The translations under genes were made by a program, and so were the position numbers. Under the pieces are notes generated by a model that did no database searches, was not told where the DNA came from, and worked only from the letters and a program-made list of their open reading frames with translations. A stretch of 64,000 nucleotides of DNA from the NCBI GenBank assembly GCA_944472135.2, contig OX235265.1:45357459-45421458 (forward strand), given 5' to 3'. Source of the stretch: Trichobilharzia regenti. Lineage: Eukaryota > Platyhelminthes > Trematoda > Strigeidida > Schistosomatidae. Below are positions 47,565-59,165 of this stretch, in pieces (position 1 is the stretch's first letter; each line of letters starts with the position of its first letter).

Positions 47565-48125
47565 CTATAAAAATAGACAGTTGTTTTTAAACCTTGTCAG
47601 GTATGCACAAAGAGATGTGTGACCTCGACTATTTACTGTTCTTAAAACAAGCAACACGGGGATCTTAAAGAAAGATTTAATGAATTCATCAAATTCTGGT
47701 CGATCTCTTCAGCTGCATACTCCACATACAGGGATATATATACTACTGGAAATACATTGGGAGATATAGGATTGATAAACCAAATAACTACATTGAATTA
47801 ATAATGCAAAACGATATGTGTGAATTATTTCAGGTCAGGTTCAATTAGATAAAGGGGAAAGGGAGTCTGGGAGATTAAAATTAAGGTAAAATGTATTATG
47901 CTTCAATTACATCATTTATATAAACAATTAGGCATTAGAGAAAGAACTTTGATACATCGAGAATTGTGGATTGAGTAATAATAATGGTAATGGTCATAAT
48001 AATAATAATTCTGAAACGAGTTAAAATAACGCTACTGATAAAAGATATTTTCAAATGAATCAGGAATAACAATAATAATAAGAGGAAGAATAAAGTGTTA
48101 ATAATACTACTACTAATAACACATA
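47565..48125. other. No recognisable gene; AAT-rich
   Basis: Contains many AATAAT runs from about 47975 on. This is probably PLE 3' flank, as similar A+T-rich runs sit next to the PLE frames at 2690-2810 and 49780-49870. Confidence 0.4.
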
Positions 48126-48129
48126 ATAG

Positions 48130-48405
48130 GGAAAAGGTATTACCATGATAAATTCAGAATGACGACCATTTCATTTTGTACATAAAGGCGTGGTTTATAA
48201 ACTTGAACTGAACAAGCCTCCTCAATTGCAAGCATCTTCCTGTTTCTTTGCCTGCTGACAACAGTGAATGACTTGACCGTGTCGATATCATGTCCGTAGT
48301 CCACAAGATGCTCTGTTACGGAACTTTTTGGCACTTTGAATTCAGACATCTAGAAAAGAAACAAATTGAGCGAAGAATATCTTTTTCGATGATTTCCTAT
48401 TCTGC
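48130..48405 (-). pseudogene. PLE C-terminal fragment with adjacent hammerhead-like motif
   Basis: The minus frame SEFKVPKSSVTEHLVDYGHD, then IDTVKSFTVVSRQRNRKM and LAIEEACSVQVYKPRLYVQN, is a well-preserved PLE nuclease C-terminus (48349-48140). At 48360-48400 the minus strand has CAGAATAGG, AAATCAT and CGAAAAAG with ATATTCTTCGC, a hammerhead-like motif with a changed 5' core. Confidence 0.8.
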
Positions 48406-48599
48406 CTCTGCAAGTATATATATATATATACATATATATATAGAATATTCTACAATAAACGTCAGTAGTAATATTGGTATTTTTAAATACTATCTATTTG
48501 TTAAGTAAGATCAATGAAATTGCAGTTCTTGATAGATGCATAAATTATAATAAGCATAAATATGTAATAGCAAAAAGAATATCAAATAAAATTAAGGAA

Positions 48600-49480
48600 A
48601 TTTCCACAACAAATTGAGCATCATTAGAACCTTGATGGTGGAAGTAAGGAGTGTCTGAACCAACTTCTTCTTTTGAATAAATAAGTTAGATTTCTTAAAA
48701 TGAACCTCAACGACCTTAGCAGTATGTAGCAGACGAACTCTTAAGTTGAAGTTAGGATTTGTCGGTGTGCGTTAGATAACACTGAAAGCCTCTTTAACAT
48801 CAATCTTGTGTTCTGTGTACACGAGATGAGTTAGGATAGAGCCAAGAATGGATTTTGTTTGTCCCTTATGTAACCATGCAGGATGGTGTTCGGAAATCTG
48901 ATGATAAACACGCCTAAATGTATAGCCTATTTAGCTGGCTCCACAGGAGAAGTCACACTGGTAGATACACATACAAGAGGCGAAATTAGGCAGTGTCTTT
49001 TACTCCCGAACGCAAAGTAGGGTTGGTTTCGAACATAGCATAATTCAAAAGCACTGAATTCGGCTGTTTTCAACCACTTTGGCAAACGCTCCATCATGCG
49101 AGTAGACAATTGTATTCCTATACGATCTATGCATTTACTCCTACAAACACTCTAGAAACTAACATACGCAGTTTGAAGTGTCACGGATTGGCGACAGGTA
49201 TTTCCCAGATTGTTGTAGCACTCTCTTGGTGGTGTTAAGGAAAACAAGTTTTGTAGCATAATAAGTTCTCTTGATAGCTTTATCCAGTTAGCGTTTGACT
49301 TCCCCTTATACATCATCTTCTTTGAATGGTGAATTCATATAAACAAGTTTCTTCGGAACTGGTTGGATAGTTTTGCGGGGACTTATTTCTTTAGAGTATT
49401 TATTGATAAACTTCTCAGGATATCAGTTTTTAGATAAAACATCCTTCAGAGCCTTTATTTCCTGCTCATTTTTATTGTTT
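48600..49480 (-). pseudogene. PLE fragment, antisense, GIY-YIG core near 48960
   Basis: The minus frame has FELCYVRNQPYFAFGSKRHC, then CVSTSVTSPVEPAK near 48970-48930. This corresponds to the xIYQCDFSCGASYIG core with mutations. It continues across stops to SAHRQILTSTFS-like C-terminal residues. Upstream (49150-49450) weak matches to the RT-nuclease linker are visible. Confidence 0.7.
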
Positions 49481-49594
49481 GACTGCTACTATGGGGACTG
49501 ACGGATGGTTTCCGCATGGAACACTTGTTCCATCCTAAAAGTTGTTCTCAGTGCTAACGACCATCTCGAAACTACAGTTGGCTTTTACACGCAG

Positions 49595-49725
49595 ACTGAA
49601 ATGAAGCAAATAGAATTATTTATCATGTTGCCCGTGCTCACAAACATTTATTTCAATTGAAACTGTTTCGTCAATGCAAGCAAAGAGTTTCGTGAAAATA
49701 GAAGCTCTATCGTTTGCATAACGTT
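49595..49725 (+). repeat. Short dispersed repeat, inverted copy at 58270-58395
   Basis: AAGCAAATAGAATTATTTAT then GTGCTCACAAACATTTATTT, and GCAAAGAGTTTCGTGAAAAT near 49680. The complement is found at 58400-58270 with about 80 percent similarity by eye. Confidence 0.6.
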
Positions 49726-49729
49726 TTAC

Positions 49730-51190
49730 TTATCAACTCTCACCATTATTACCAACACTTTATGCTATCTCTTCTTCTTATTATTATTATTCCCGATTCA
49801 TTAGAATCTATCTTTTATCAGTAGCATTATCTTAACTCGTTTCAACATTATTATTAGTACTATTATACGCATAACAAAAATTAATTATATCTCTAGTATG
49901 CTGCAAAAAGTCTTAGTTTTCCGCAGGAGTGGGTATAGAAAATAATCCATTCTAATCCGTTTTCTAGATATGCCCAAGATTTGTGTGAGTAGCAGTTAGA
50001 GGACCCACTAATTCTCATAAATGAATGACACAACGACGAATATAATCTAGTGATAGCAGTGGGATTGCTCAGCATTTCAAATGGATGTTGCCCATAACCC
50101 TTGTTGTAGCCTTTACCCAGAATTAAATCAAAATCCCCAAATCATATTGCAGTTTGTGACGGAGATTATGAGAAAGCATTTAATTTTAATGCTAAACGGT
50201 CTGACTGGTTGGTCCATAGTTATTTTACTGCGACACCTATTCTTCACTCTTGAGTTAAACTGGTTGATCTTGACTGGTATTGGATGCACGTTTGTTTCAT
50301 TCAGAGCTCGCCAAATGAATGTAACAGCATTTCCCATTGAGTGATTGTGGTCTCACTGAGGCTCAAACCGAGTACCCATAGCTCAACATTGAATTGCAAC
50401 TAGTTGACGAGAGTGATGGCAGGTGGTTATAACAAATATTCAAAAATAGGTCTTACCGCCATTGTTTAAGCATTAGTATATTCGCGTTATTCTTTCCAGA
50501 TCCACGAATACAAATTAGAGGGTGTAATATTGTTGGTAAATATTACGGTTAATTCTGATATTCCGTTAAATCACGACACATTCACAATGTTTTACACTTC
50601 TAAGTATTGGATGAAGTCAAGTATTTGTGACCATTGGATAAATTATTGTTACAAAGTGAAATTTAACATTTAGGGAAAGCTCGTTGAATGCTCGTGGAGT
50701 GAATTGGTTGTGAAACAACGTATTTAACTTCAAATGGCTTTTTGGTTGACATGAAATGGACTCTAGTGTTGTACAGCGTACAAATATTTTTGTATGCGTT
50801 CAACAACAAACTGGAAGTCTTGATTAAACACTGAGAGTCTCCTGCTCTTTCGAAGCATCAATTTTATTCATATATTATCTTACATTCGATGTTTCTTCTA
50901 AAGAAGCCACTTCAAAAATAAGTGTTATATTTAAACCGTATTCGAATGTTTCTGTGCACAAATCGGTAGATTACAATAAATGTGAAGACAAGGCATTTGA
51001 AACTGTGGAGCATAGCATGACCGTTATCACCTTTCTAATGACAAGAGACAAGTTAAACACTGCGAGAATATCGATTATCCAAGCTAAGCGTGTATTATGA
51101 GAAGGCCGATGACAGTTAATTGGCTAGGAGTAAGCTGAGTATGACAGGATATATATATATATATAAATTGTTGTTTCCGCTCTATTTTTC
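49730..51190. other. No recognisable gene
   Basis: Overlapping frames on both strands at 50081-50344 and 50128-50337 have no motif I recognise. The antisense one (NETNVHPIPVKINQFNSRVK) has balanced composition and might be an old TE fragment. Not supported as a gene. Confidence 0.3.
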
Positions 51191-51199
51191 TTTATTGTA

Positions 51200-53060
51200 T
51201 GCTCAAGTAAAGCTGAACAAAACATCTTAAACCACACTTTATTCACCAAATATTGAAGTACCAAATCAGGATACAAAGGACGATTTACACTTGATTTTCA
51301 GAGGGTGATGAACATTTTCAGAGAGGACGTTGAATTCTTTCCTTCCTTCCAGTTGTAAAGTTTCATGTTAAATCAATTATCCACCCAGCCAGTTAACCAA
51401 AATTAGCGACAGATGAAAAGAACAAATAGAAAGTGAGCAAAAATACAACGAGTTAATTAACTGACACAACCTCCTAACTACATTTTTTATTTTGTTTTTC
51501 AACAGCGTCCCATTCAAAAAAGGAAAAAATTTCTTCAACATTCAGCCTGTGTTCACCACTAGTTAACATTGAGCGTTCATGTTAACTGATGAATAAAAAA
51601 ATTTAAAAATCGCATTTATTATTCAACAGAATTAGATTTGACGAAAAATTACTTTCCAAATGTGATGTAATAAAACTAATTGTCCAAAATTTCATTCATT
51701 AATTGACCATGAAATATGTTAGAAAGCACACTGTTAAAATTGAACGGAAATATGATTGAAAGATAAAATTGCTGCCTTGAAAGATTTTGTGAACTTAGCA
51801 AGTTAGCCAGACAATATTACAGTTTATGCTCCAATCCCCATCTAGTATTGACAATAAAAAAGTTGAAGTTACACTGAAGAACTGTAAACGAAGCAAATGT
51901 CATTGTTGTCGTGGTGGTGGTGACGGTAGTGGAAGTAGTAGTACTAGTGGCAGCAGCGGTGATAGTAGTTTCAATAAAAACTGGCTCATGAATACCTCAT
52001 GTTGCCTTCCCACATCTTTGACCATCAAAGCATTCATAACACCTGTGAAGATAACAAAGAAGATAAAGATTAGAAATGCACCAAATGACCATAAAACACA
52101 AGTCAATTAGAACTAATCTTGAAAATTGTACACTATCAACCATATAGACAGACACTCAGAGAGAGATAGGGAGAGAGAGAGTATAAATAGAGCGTCAAGG
52201 GAATAAAAGAACGGATAATGAAAACATCTTGGAAGGAGATGGCTTAAATATACTCTAGAGTTCTGGAATCTGAAGGCAATCAACAACGCTGGTTCCGGAT
52301 AGATAAAAATCTCAAGTGTAACTGATGTAACCAATAGATACTGAGTAAGGATGACAATTCAGCTTCGAGTCTTCAAATCATGCCTATAAATGCGTGGTAG
52401 TTTCGGGACCTCCAGCGTAGACTAATTGTAGTTTATGATGACACACAGTCTGTGTGCGGAAACTGTTGAGAAACGTGATCACTTCATGTTTGTTAGTGAA
52501 AATTGGAATAGCGTTAGAATTGGAAGGAGCAGTCTATTGACTGCTAGCTCCATGCTCTACAGATGTGGCACTAAAAATTATTGTTGGACAGTCGTGTTGT
52601 TACACGTCTATTTAGTCTGATACTTAATGTTCTGAGTGTGCAATATATCACTCAATTAACATGTATTTCACAAAGCAAGTTAGTTAACAGGACAAATTTC
52701 TCTTTACATATGCCAAGACACCTGTGGCTGAACGTTTAATTAGTATTAAAATCTCGGTTGTTGGTTGCTACGGGAATGTAGAAATAAAGTATGATGTTAA
52801 AAGTGCTTTGAAGCCATTTCAAGAACAGTGGTCTCCTTGAATATTTATTTGATGGCGAAGGTAGTGGAAATTTCCTAACCAAATCGTGCATCAATGATTT
52901 CACTATGAATAAACTTGTTGAAACAAAGTGGTGCGGCCGCGTATCAGAATACATATACAATACTTCGGACATTTCATTCAAAGTGGATGACCTCTATGAG
53001 CCCTATTGAGATTAATCAGAACAGATGACTGATACTGAATACATTATGTGTACTAACTGA
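51200..53060 (-). repeat. Repeat R1, segments A and C
   Basis: The inverted relation to 62000-63990 (excluding the LTR insertion) is clear in 52090-52690, for example CACACAGTCTGTGTGCGG near 52441 and the GA-rich run at 52163-52182, which is a CT-rich run at 63743-63768. It is weaker in 52700-52960 and strong again near 52965-53020. The part before 52050 matches the 23930-24340 copy. A frame with a Gly/Ser-rich stretch (51826-52107) lies over it on the plus strand and is probably chance. Confidence 0.8.
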
Positions 53061-53129
53061 TATTACAAACTCCACGTAGCTACGTCTGTACTGCACACAA
53101 ACAGACAGAGATGAGTTTTTCGATATTTG

Positions 53130-53275
53130 TAGAGGATTGCCAGAATGCCTGGAACCTAAAATTTGTCATTATCGACGCTTATTCACTGAGTGCTACCACA
53201 GTCTCCGAGGAACTCACGTCCCTTCTGAGATTCGGTTCGGACCTATCAAGTGCTTCAGTTGGAGATGTTATCATA
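53130..53275 (-). mobile_element. SINE head fragment, antisense
   Basis: The complement of 53210-53240 reads CCGAATCTCAGAAGGGACGT then GAGTTCC. This matches the junction between B-box and body of the SINE at 36950-36985. The ribozyme domain is not recognisable. Confidence 0.45.
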
Positions 53276-54065
53276 GACTGATTCAGGGTGGTGAATAACT
53301 TCCTGTTGAAAAGTGGTGATTACTTTGATACGATAATAGCTGGTGACTAATTTCTTGCATCTGGTACTTCATTCCGTGTAGACGGAAATCTATCAGTCGA
53401 GTACGCAGTGTGGCCACCATGAAGACTGCAGACACAAACACCTTGAAAACAAACACAAAACCTTGCTCCAAAGCCTCCAGTCGATTTCTTTCAACCGCCT
53501 AATGTCTATTCAGAGTACGACGCGATGATTAGTTAGCCAACACCATGGACACATTGCAAACTCGACTGATGAAATTCACTCTGCGTGTAAAGAAGCACAA
53601 GATGTGTGACATCAGTGTGGATACCTAGTGTCCAATGAAAGTTGAGATTATCTATGTGGAATAAGCAGTAGTTTTTCACATGTTAACATCTGTGCAAATT
53701 TGAATGGCGACGATGAGACAAGAAGGCATAAGTGTGATAGAATCATCCCATTTTTATTGTTGACCGATGGGGTATGAGCGCATGTATTTTGAAGGTTCCA
53801 AATTAAAGGGTTTATTGGATGAAGCGCTGGGAAATTAATTAATTAATTAGAAGAGCCAAGATACGGTGGTGGATCAGTTAGTGTGTATGTGCGACATACG
53901 CCTCTAATATATGAGTTTTTGAGGAGCGTTTGAAACAGAAGCTTCATAAGATCTTGCTGTGACCTGATGGCAAAAACTAGTACCACATTTCAGTTTGAAA
54001 AAAAGCACATTCAGACTTCCCACTATGAGGTAAATATCCAAAAGTATCCGGAACACCACAGTTAC

Positions 54066-54263
54066 ATCTGAAATTTGAAACGAGCCAAAGCAGAAGCAGG
54101 TGATGGAATGATTCCAGACGTGTTTGAAGACTGTGATAACGAAATGTTATCTAGGTTATCTAAGACATTAGGTGACATTTGGGAGTCAGAGTCAGTTCCG
54201 TTAGACTGGTGTAAGTCACTGATTGTCCCAGTTTATACGAAGGCAGACAAGTCTGACTGAATG
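54066..54263 (+). pseudogene. Short LINE reverse transcriptase finger fragment
   Basis: The frame reads KRAKAEAGDGMIPDVFEDCD, then LSKTLGDIWESESVPLDWCK and SLIVPVYTKADKSD. This is the region that in many LINE RTs reads AxGPDGIPxE, then WxxxxVPxDWxxxxIVPIYKKGD. It is a different LINE from the RTE copies here (VPLDWCKSLIVPVY against VPTDWRKGYLVKLP). No other domain survives. Confidence 0.75.
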
Positions 54264-54589
54264 TTTATCTCCAGGATGCAGAATTCAAGTTTTTGGTTGA
54301 TATGAAATGCTATTAGTACAGTGATTTGCGGAACTGGAAAATTAGTTACTCCTGGCATGTTTACAGGAACACAGTGAGTGATCGAGAGTGGTTGGTTTAT
54401 TTCAGACTTGCAATGCCTCTAAACTGAGTGAATTGACAGGCAGTTCATTAAACTACCTATCACTATCATATTAAATCAGACTGGTAGATGGAGAGGAAGG
54501 TAGTAAGTTAAACGCGTTTAAAAACAACCTACGTAAATTGTCACACAGACACTCGTGAAATTATAGATGTGAACGACCCAAAAAAATTC

Positions 54590-56375
54590 AAAGAAGACAA
54601 CAAAAAAGATGCCACAACGTCTTTTGAAAATAAAGTTAATAAATGTCTCAAAGAACTTCTAATGAAGAAACTAATCAACAGCGAAACATACAATGAACGG
54701 AAGTCAAAAGGTGGACGCTTGCCGTTTATGTAAGGTCTGCCAAAAATTCATAAAGCAAATGTGCCTTTAAGACCAATCCGGTCAATGATTGACTCACCAT
54801 ACCACAATCTAGCTCGATGGTTAGCTTATTCTATAGAGCCGATTCGAATTAAATTTGCGACCCACAGCCTGAAAGATAGCTATCAATTTTCCAAGGAAGT
54901 TGACAATATTAATGTATCAGACAAACTCATGTTATCGTACTACGTTACCTCCTTGTTTACAAAAGTACCACTGATGGAAACAACTGACATCACTTTTAAA
55001 CAAATGGGTCTACTACCATTACCTGAAACAGAGATGAAGCTGTAACAATAGAAGACAAGGGCCGTCAACAGATCATCTTATCACGGAAATCACAAAGAAT
55101 TTATATATATATATATATATATTTCATGTACATTATTATAGCTTTTTCAAGCAGACAAATACAGTCTTCTGACTGATTGTTTCTGGTTTCTCGGAAAGTT
55201 AAGCCATATATCTGCGAATTATATTTGCCCACGTTAAGTCTGCTGTGATTGGTTGTTGAATCAGCCTTGTTCATATTTTCTCACGGCCAATATTAGTGAC
55301 CTAGACACTGACGTAAATTAATGTCTACCAGTTGTCTAGCAGCCTGCTCTCACCACAAATCGACTACTGCTGCTTTGCACAAAAGATATACTGTTCAAAT
55401 TTAACATCCAACTTTACGGACAAATTGATAGGGTCGCGATGGGTTCGCCTCTGGGATCTATTCTGGCTGATATCTTCATGGGCTACCTCGAACCGACACG
55501 ACTGAGTTCTGCTGTCACTGGAACAATCTACGATCGCCAATATGTTCATGACACATTTATTCTTTGCAACGACATGGACCACGCGTCGACATTACATGAT
55601 CGCCTAAATAAGACCCATCCAAACATATGAATGAGCTCAATTTCCTAGATCAAAATGTCGAAAGAACAGACGAATCTACGATTAAAAAGTCCATCTATAA
55701 AAAAGAAACCTGGACTGGTCAATATCTTCATTATAACAGCTTTTGTCCCATATGATATAAACGTGGATTAGTCAGGAATTTGTACGGCAGAGCCAGGAAG
55801 CTATGTTCACACAAACAAGGTCGAAGAAGAATTAGGTTTCTTTGAGAAATACCTAAGAGAAAATCGATTTATTCAGAAGCATAGCAGAGAAAAGGATAAG
55901 AAGGAAAAACACCCAACTGTAGAAAAGAAGAAAGTGTTTACTTGTCTCCCATTCAAAGGAGATGCAGTGTCACAAAAGATTGACAAAAGACACAGAGGTG
56001 CAATAAAAAGAAGCTTTCCTTCAGCTAAATTCATAACATTATACAGCAACACTTCTTCTACATGCCACTTGAAACTAGATAAATAACCTGCTGATTCCAC
56101 CTCCAACTGTGTTTATGAATTTGCATGCACTTGCGGGAGCAAGTACATTGCAAGGATAGAAACAAGGCTTATATCCGGTTTTCTGAACATATTCCAAGAA
56201 ACTCATTCCTGAAAGGAAGCAAATATTCTCAGAGTGCAATTAACAGACATATTGTTAATACCGCACATCTTGTAGGGATTTCTGAGTCCTTCAAAATATT
56301 AAACAGACAAAGGACAGCAAATTTATTACGATTTGTCGAAGCAATCGCGATCAGACGATTCAAACTAGACTAATC
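54590..56375 (+). pseudogene. Penelope-like element, RT to nuclease, split by a solo LTR
   Basis: The fullest PLE in the window. N-terminal RT blocks: a stop codon (TAA at 54731-54733) stands where the Tyr before GLPKIHK is expected, then RPIRSMIDSPYHNLARWLAY. Motif A reads SYYVTSLF, with the catalytic Asp changed to Tyr at 54941-54943. Motif B AMGSPLGSILADIFM starts at about 55438. Motif C is Tyr-Val-His-Asp at 55541-55552, with the first Asp lost. The linker runs through several frames to a degraded nuclease near 56100-56170 (CMHLREQVHC), and a C-terminal frame ends SFKILNRQRTANLLRFVEAI near 56340. The inserted LTR at 55041-55357 separates motifs A and B. It is dead by several independent lesions. 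Confidence 0.9.
55041..55357 (-). mobile_element. Solo LTR, antisense, inserted in the PLE
   Basis: Starts TGTAACAATAGAAGACAAGG and ends CTGCTCTCACCACA, the complement of the ends of the 62282 LTR (TGTGGTGAGAGCAG and TGTTACA). The middle is diverged and includes an AT microsatellite at 55100-55123, which explains the 317-base length against 251. The flanking four bases are AAGC and AATC, a target-site duplication with one change. Removing the LTR and one flank copy rejoins the PLE frame. Confidence 0.85.
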
Positions 56376-56699
56376 CACATAGAAAGAGTGTGTGATTAAT
56401 CTCTCACTGCCTTGGTAACTGAATTTCGATTTTGGTTACATTAATTAGTCATCTGATTCAGTGATTTTAACTCACAATCTCAATCTTCTAAACTGTAACC
56501 GCTTTTGTTTTTTGAGTTGCTACGTGAACCTACAAGCTAACACCCTTTGTTGATTTTTTCTGTTTTCTGCCTTACCCTTTCCCCCTCTTTTCTACTTTGA
56601 AAGCGTATAAATTGATGATGAAAACTTAAACTAAAAATTGTAATGCTTACATTTTGGATGCGTCAGTTTTATAGTATTTAAGTCTTGGTTTGTAGGGAT

Positions 56700-56860
56700 T
56701 TGATTGGTTGGTTACCGGATTTCATCATGAGCTGACATTGATTAGAGAACCATTGGAAAACCTGGGAGTACTGGACAGCTGTTTCGTCCTATTTTGTGAC
56801 TCTTCACAGAACGCACCCAGCAGGGTTCGAACCTAGGACCCTCTGGTTGTAATATTTCTT
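56700..56860 (-). mobile_element. Hammerhead SINE, antisense, nearly complete ribozyme
   Basis: Minus strand: tRNA-like head with CTAGGTTCGAACCCTGC, then GTGAAGAGTC, loop, and GGACGAAAC followed by AGCTGTC and CAGTACTCCCAGG. Stem II (GTC/GAC), the 3' core CGAAAC, helix III ACA/TGT with loop GC, and the GTC triplet are all good. The first base of the 5' core is G instead of C (GTGAAGAG for CTGAAGAG, also a shift in U/G order), so activity is uncertain. The tail is GAGCTCATGATG-like, as in 16938-17172. Confidence 0.8.
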
Positions 56861-56864
56861 CTCT

Positions 56865-57062
56865 AAAAAAAATTTTTCCTTTTCCCGGAAGGGCCAAGGT
56901 TAATTTTTTTAATTTTTGGGGGGTTGCTAGCCTCATACCCAACCTTTCCTCTTTACCAGCATTATTTCTGGCTCAGTGAGGTAAAGGAGTGAGCCGGCCG
57001 GGGTCGAACCCCGGACCATTTGCATGGTTGGCAAACGTCCTAACCGCTATACCACCGACGCA
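56865..57062 (-). mobile_element. SINE-III, antisense, with intact tRNA-like head
   Basis: The minus strand begins GTGCGTCGGTGGTATAGCGG (A-box), then GTCCGGGGTTCGACCCCGG (strong B-box). These are the same head bases as SINE-II. The RTE leader block (complement of GGTTGCTAGCCTCATACCCA at 56921-56940) follows. The RTE terminal block is missing or degenerate near 56880. Confidence 0.85.
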
Positions 57063-57069
57063 CTATATT

Positions 57070-58260
57070 TCTTCTCTACTACCACTTAAACATTGAAGTA
57101 TGTTATTATCATCTTTATAACCATTGCAATTTCAGGTAGTCTGCAGCTGATGACAACCTGTGAAATAGAATGATATAATTTTATAATACAAATTACGTCT
57201 ATCTTTCTTTTTCAAAATTTATCAAGGGAACGAAATGTATGAAATTATAAACACAAGAAGAAATAGTCAAACAATATAATTTATGGTTCAGTGTATGTTT
57301 TCATCAATTGATCTCTGCTGCTAATAGAACATCTATTTCACCAATCACTAGGTCGAATTAAAACACCACCAGATGAGGCAACTCATATGATAATGAAAAC
57401 AAGTTGCGTTTGGAACGTTATTCAGGAAATAATACTGTTCCACACTGTGTGATATATCCAAAATACACATGTATAAGAAAGTATCCGATGTCACTTTAGG
57501 GAAATGTTTAAGAAACTGTCAGGAGGAAAGTGTTACCCTATAAAAATGCACTACAGACAACTATCTGGAATACGAGTTAACCGCTACAAATTGAACATTA
57601 ACTTAACACGCCCTTATTGTGATAATGTGGTACTATTATGGGAACATTCAGTCGCACAGCGAAATTATTGACCCGTTGTGAATAATAAACGAAGAAGTGA
57701 AATGAAAGATGTTGTTTCTCGCCTCAGAATGCTGTGAATCTAAAAAACTGATTCATCGGAACGATACATCTATCGTCTGATTGGATATTATACTTTGAGT
57801 CAACGAAACAAACCTCCAGCAGGTATATGATATATCATTACTAAACATTTGAAATTCAAGAAGTCATTTTGACGGGAGCCATTAGAACTTTTTATTCAGT
57901 TAAAAACGTTGGAACATTTATGCATAAAATTTGTAGATTTTGGCATTACAACGAAGTCACTATAGAAAGACAAATGGAATAAAATATAAATAAGAATGGT
58001 ATCAAAGACGAAATATCATAGTTTTGTAGAATATACTTGACTTATGCATCTTCAGCACCATAGGCCAATAGAGTAGAATTAGCCTGTGAATCTCATTTTC
58101 ATATCAAGAGTATAATAAACTCCGCATTTGTTGGAAGAAGTCCGAATGTTGATAGATGAAATAAGAGAAAATTCAGAAACACAATAGGGCAAATAATATT
58201 TCATGCACCATATCATATATTAAACACTAAAATAATGGATGATAGACCAAAAGAATATAA
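57070..58260. other. No recognisable gene
   Basis: A+T-rich, many stops in all frames, and no repeat match seen. Confidence 0.4.
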
Positions 58261-58679
58261 ACAATTACTTCTGAATGTGTATCACAAACGATAGAGTTTC
58301 TTTTTCCACAAAACTCTTTGCATTAACGAAATAGTTCCAATAAAAATAAATGTTTGTGAGCACTAGCGACATGAGAACTAATTCTATTTGCCAACACATT
58401 CTAATAGATATTTAGACTTTAGTTATTTCATCACCTCATCTGTTATCTGTAAAGGCAGGCTTAGTAAAATGTTTGTCTGACAAACCGAGCAATAGCACTA
58501 AGTAATGCAACAAAAAACCGACGTGATGAAATGAAATAGATTGAAGAAGCATTGGTGTTCAATAACTAAACGTTAAAATTCATTAGGAAGATCAGAAAAG
58601 GTCAAAAGCAGAATAAAAACAATGGTGAAACTAATGGTGTTAACATAAATAAGAGAGAATATAAGGCATGAACAGTTTT

Positions 58680-59165
58680 ACCATATAGGGTAGCGAAATC
58701 TGAGACCTTATGTAGGATTCTCAATAAGGTGGCATTCAAACCTACAAACTCACTCAGGCAGGACAAGCTGTGTAAGCTAATGAACCTGGTGGACCCAATT
58801 AAACAAAATAATATAATTTACAAACTACCTTGCAATAACTCTGAGTTAGGTGAACTACATAGGTCAGACTAGTAGATGGAGAGTAGTAAGATTATCAGAA
58901 CATAAGAATTTGGCTAAGGTTAGAATGATTGAACCCACGAAGATAAGTCATTTAGAAAAAAAAATTCAGCACTACTCACATTAACACACAACCACACGAT
59001 AGGATGGGACAGAATCAAACCAAAGTAATATAGGTAGGGGGAGAGTGAGATTGACTTCTTATTCCTGGCTCACCGAGTCTACACGCAACACATGCAATAG
59101 AAGTGACTCAAAGAAAATACCAGAGATATGGAAGATACTATTACCACCAGTCAAATCAGAGGCAA
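58680..59165 (+). pseudogene. Second-lineage PLE or GIY-YIG ORF fragment
   Basis: The frame near 58690 reads RVAKSETLCRILNKVAFKPT, then NSLRQDKLCKLMNLVDP and NIIYKLPCNNSELGELHRSD, with THNHTIGWDRIKPK after stops. Family knowledge: this matches retroelement C-termini with RVSExLRRIL, LRxxLVxxKDPxP and xxIYKIPC, which lead into a GIY-YIG domain. The core differs from the IYQFTCxCG type elsewhere in the window. It is broken by several stops. Confidence 0.65.

Noticed and set aside
50081..50344. 87-codon plus frame with hydrophobic segments, possible membrane protein
   Set aside because: An antisense frame of similar length exists, there is no signal or splice context, and no homologous copy was found in the window.
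51826..52107. 94-codon plus frame with a Gly/Ser-rich stretch and CHCC cluster
   Set aside because: It overlaps repeat R1, the Gly/Ser part is a trinucleotide-like tract, and an equally long antisense frame covers the same bases. There is no conserved domain.
52620..52800. Viral or retroviral envelope-like coding region near R1
   Set aside because: No surface-protein motif, signal or cysteine pattern was found. The frames are short and antisense to each other.
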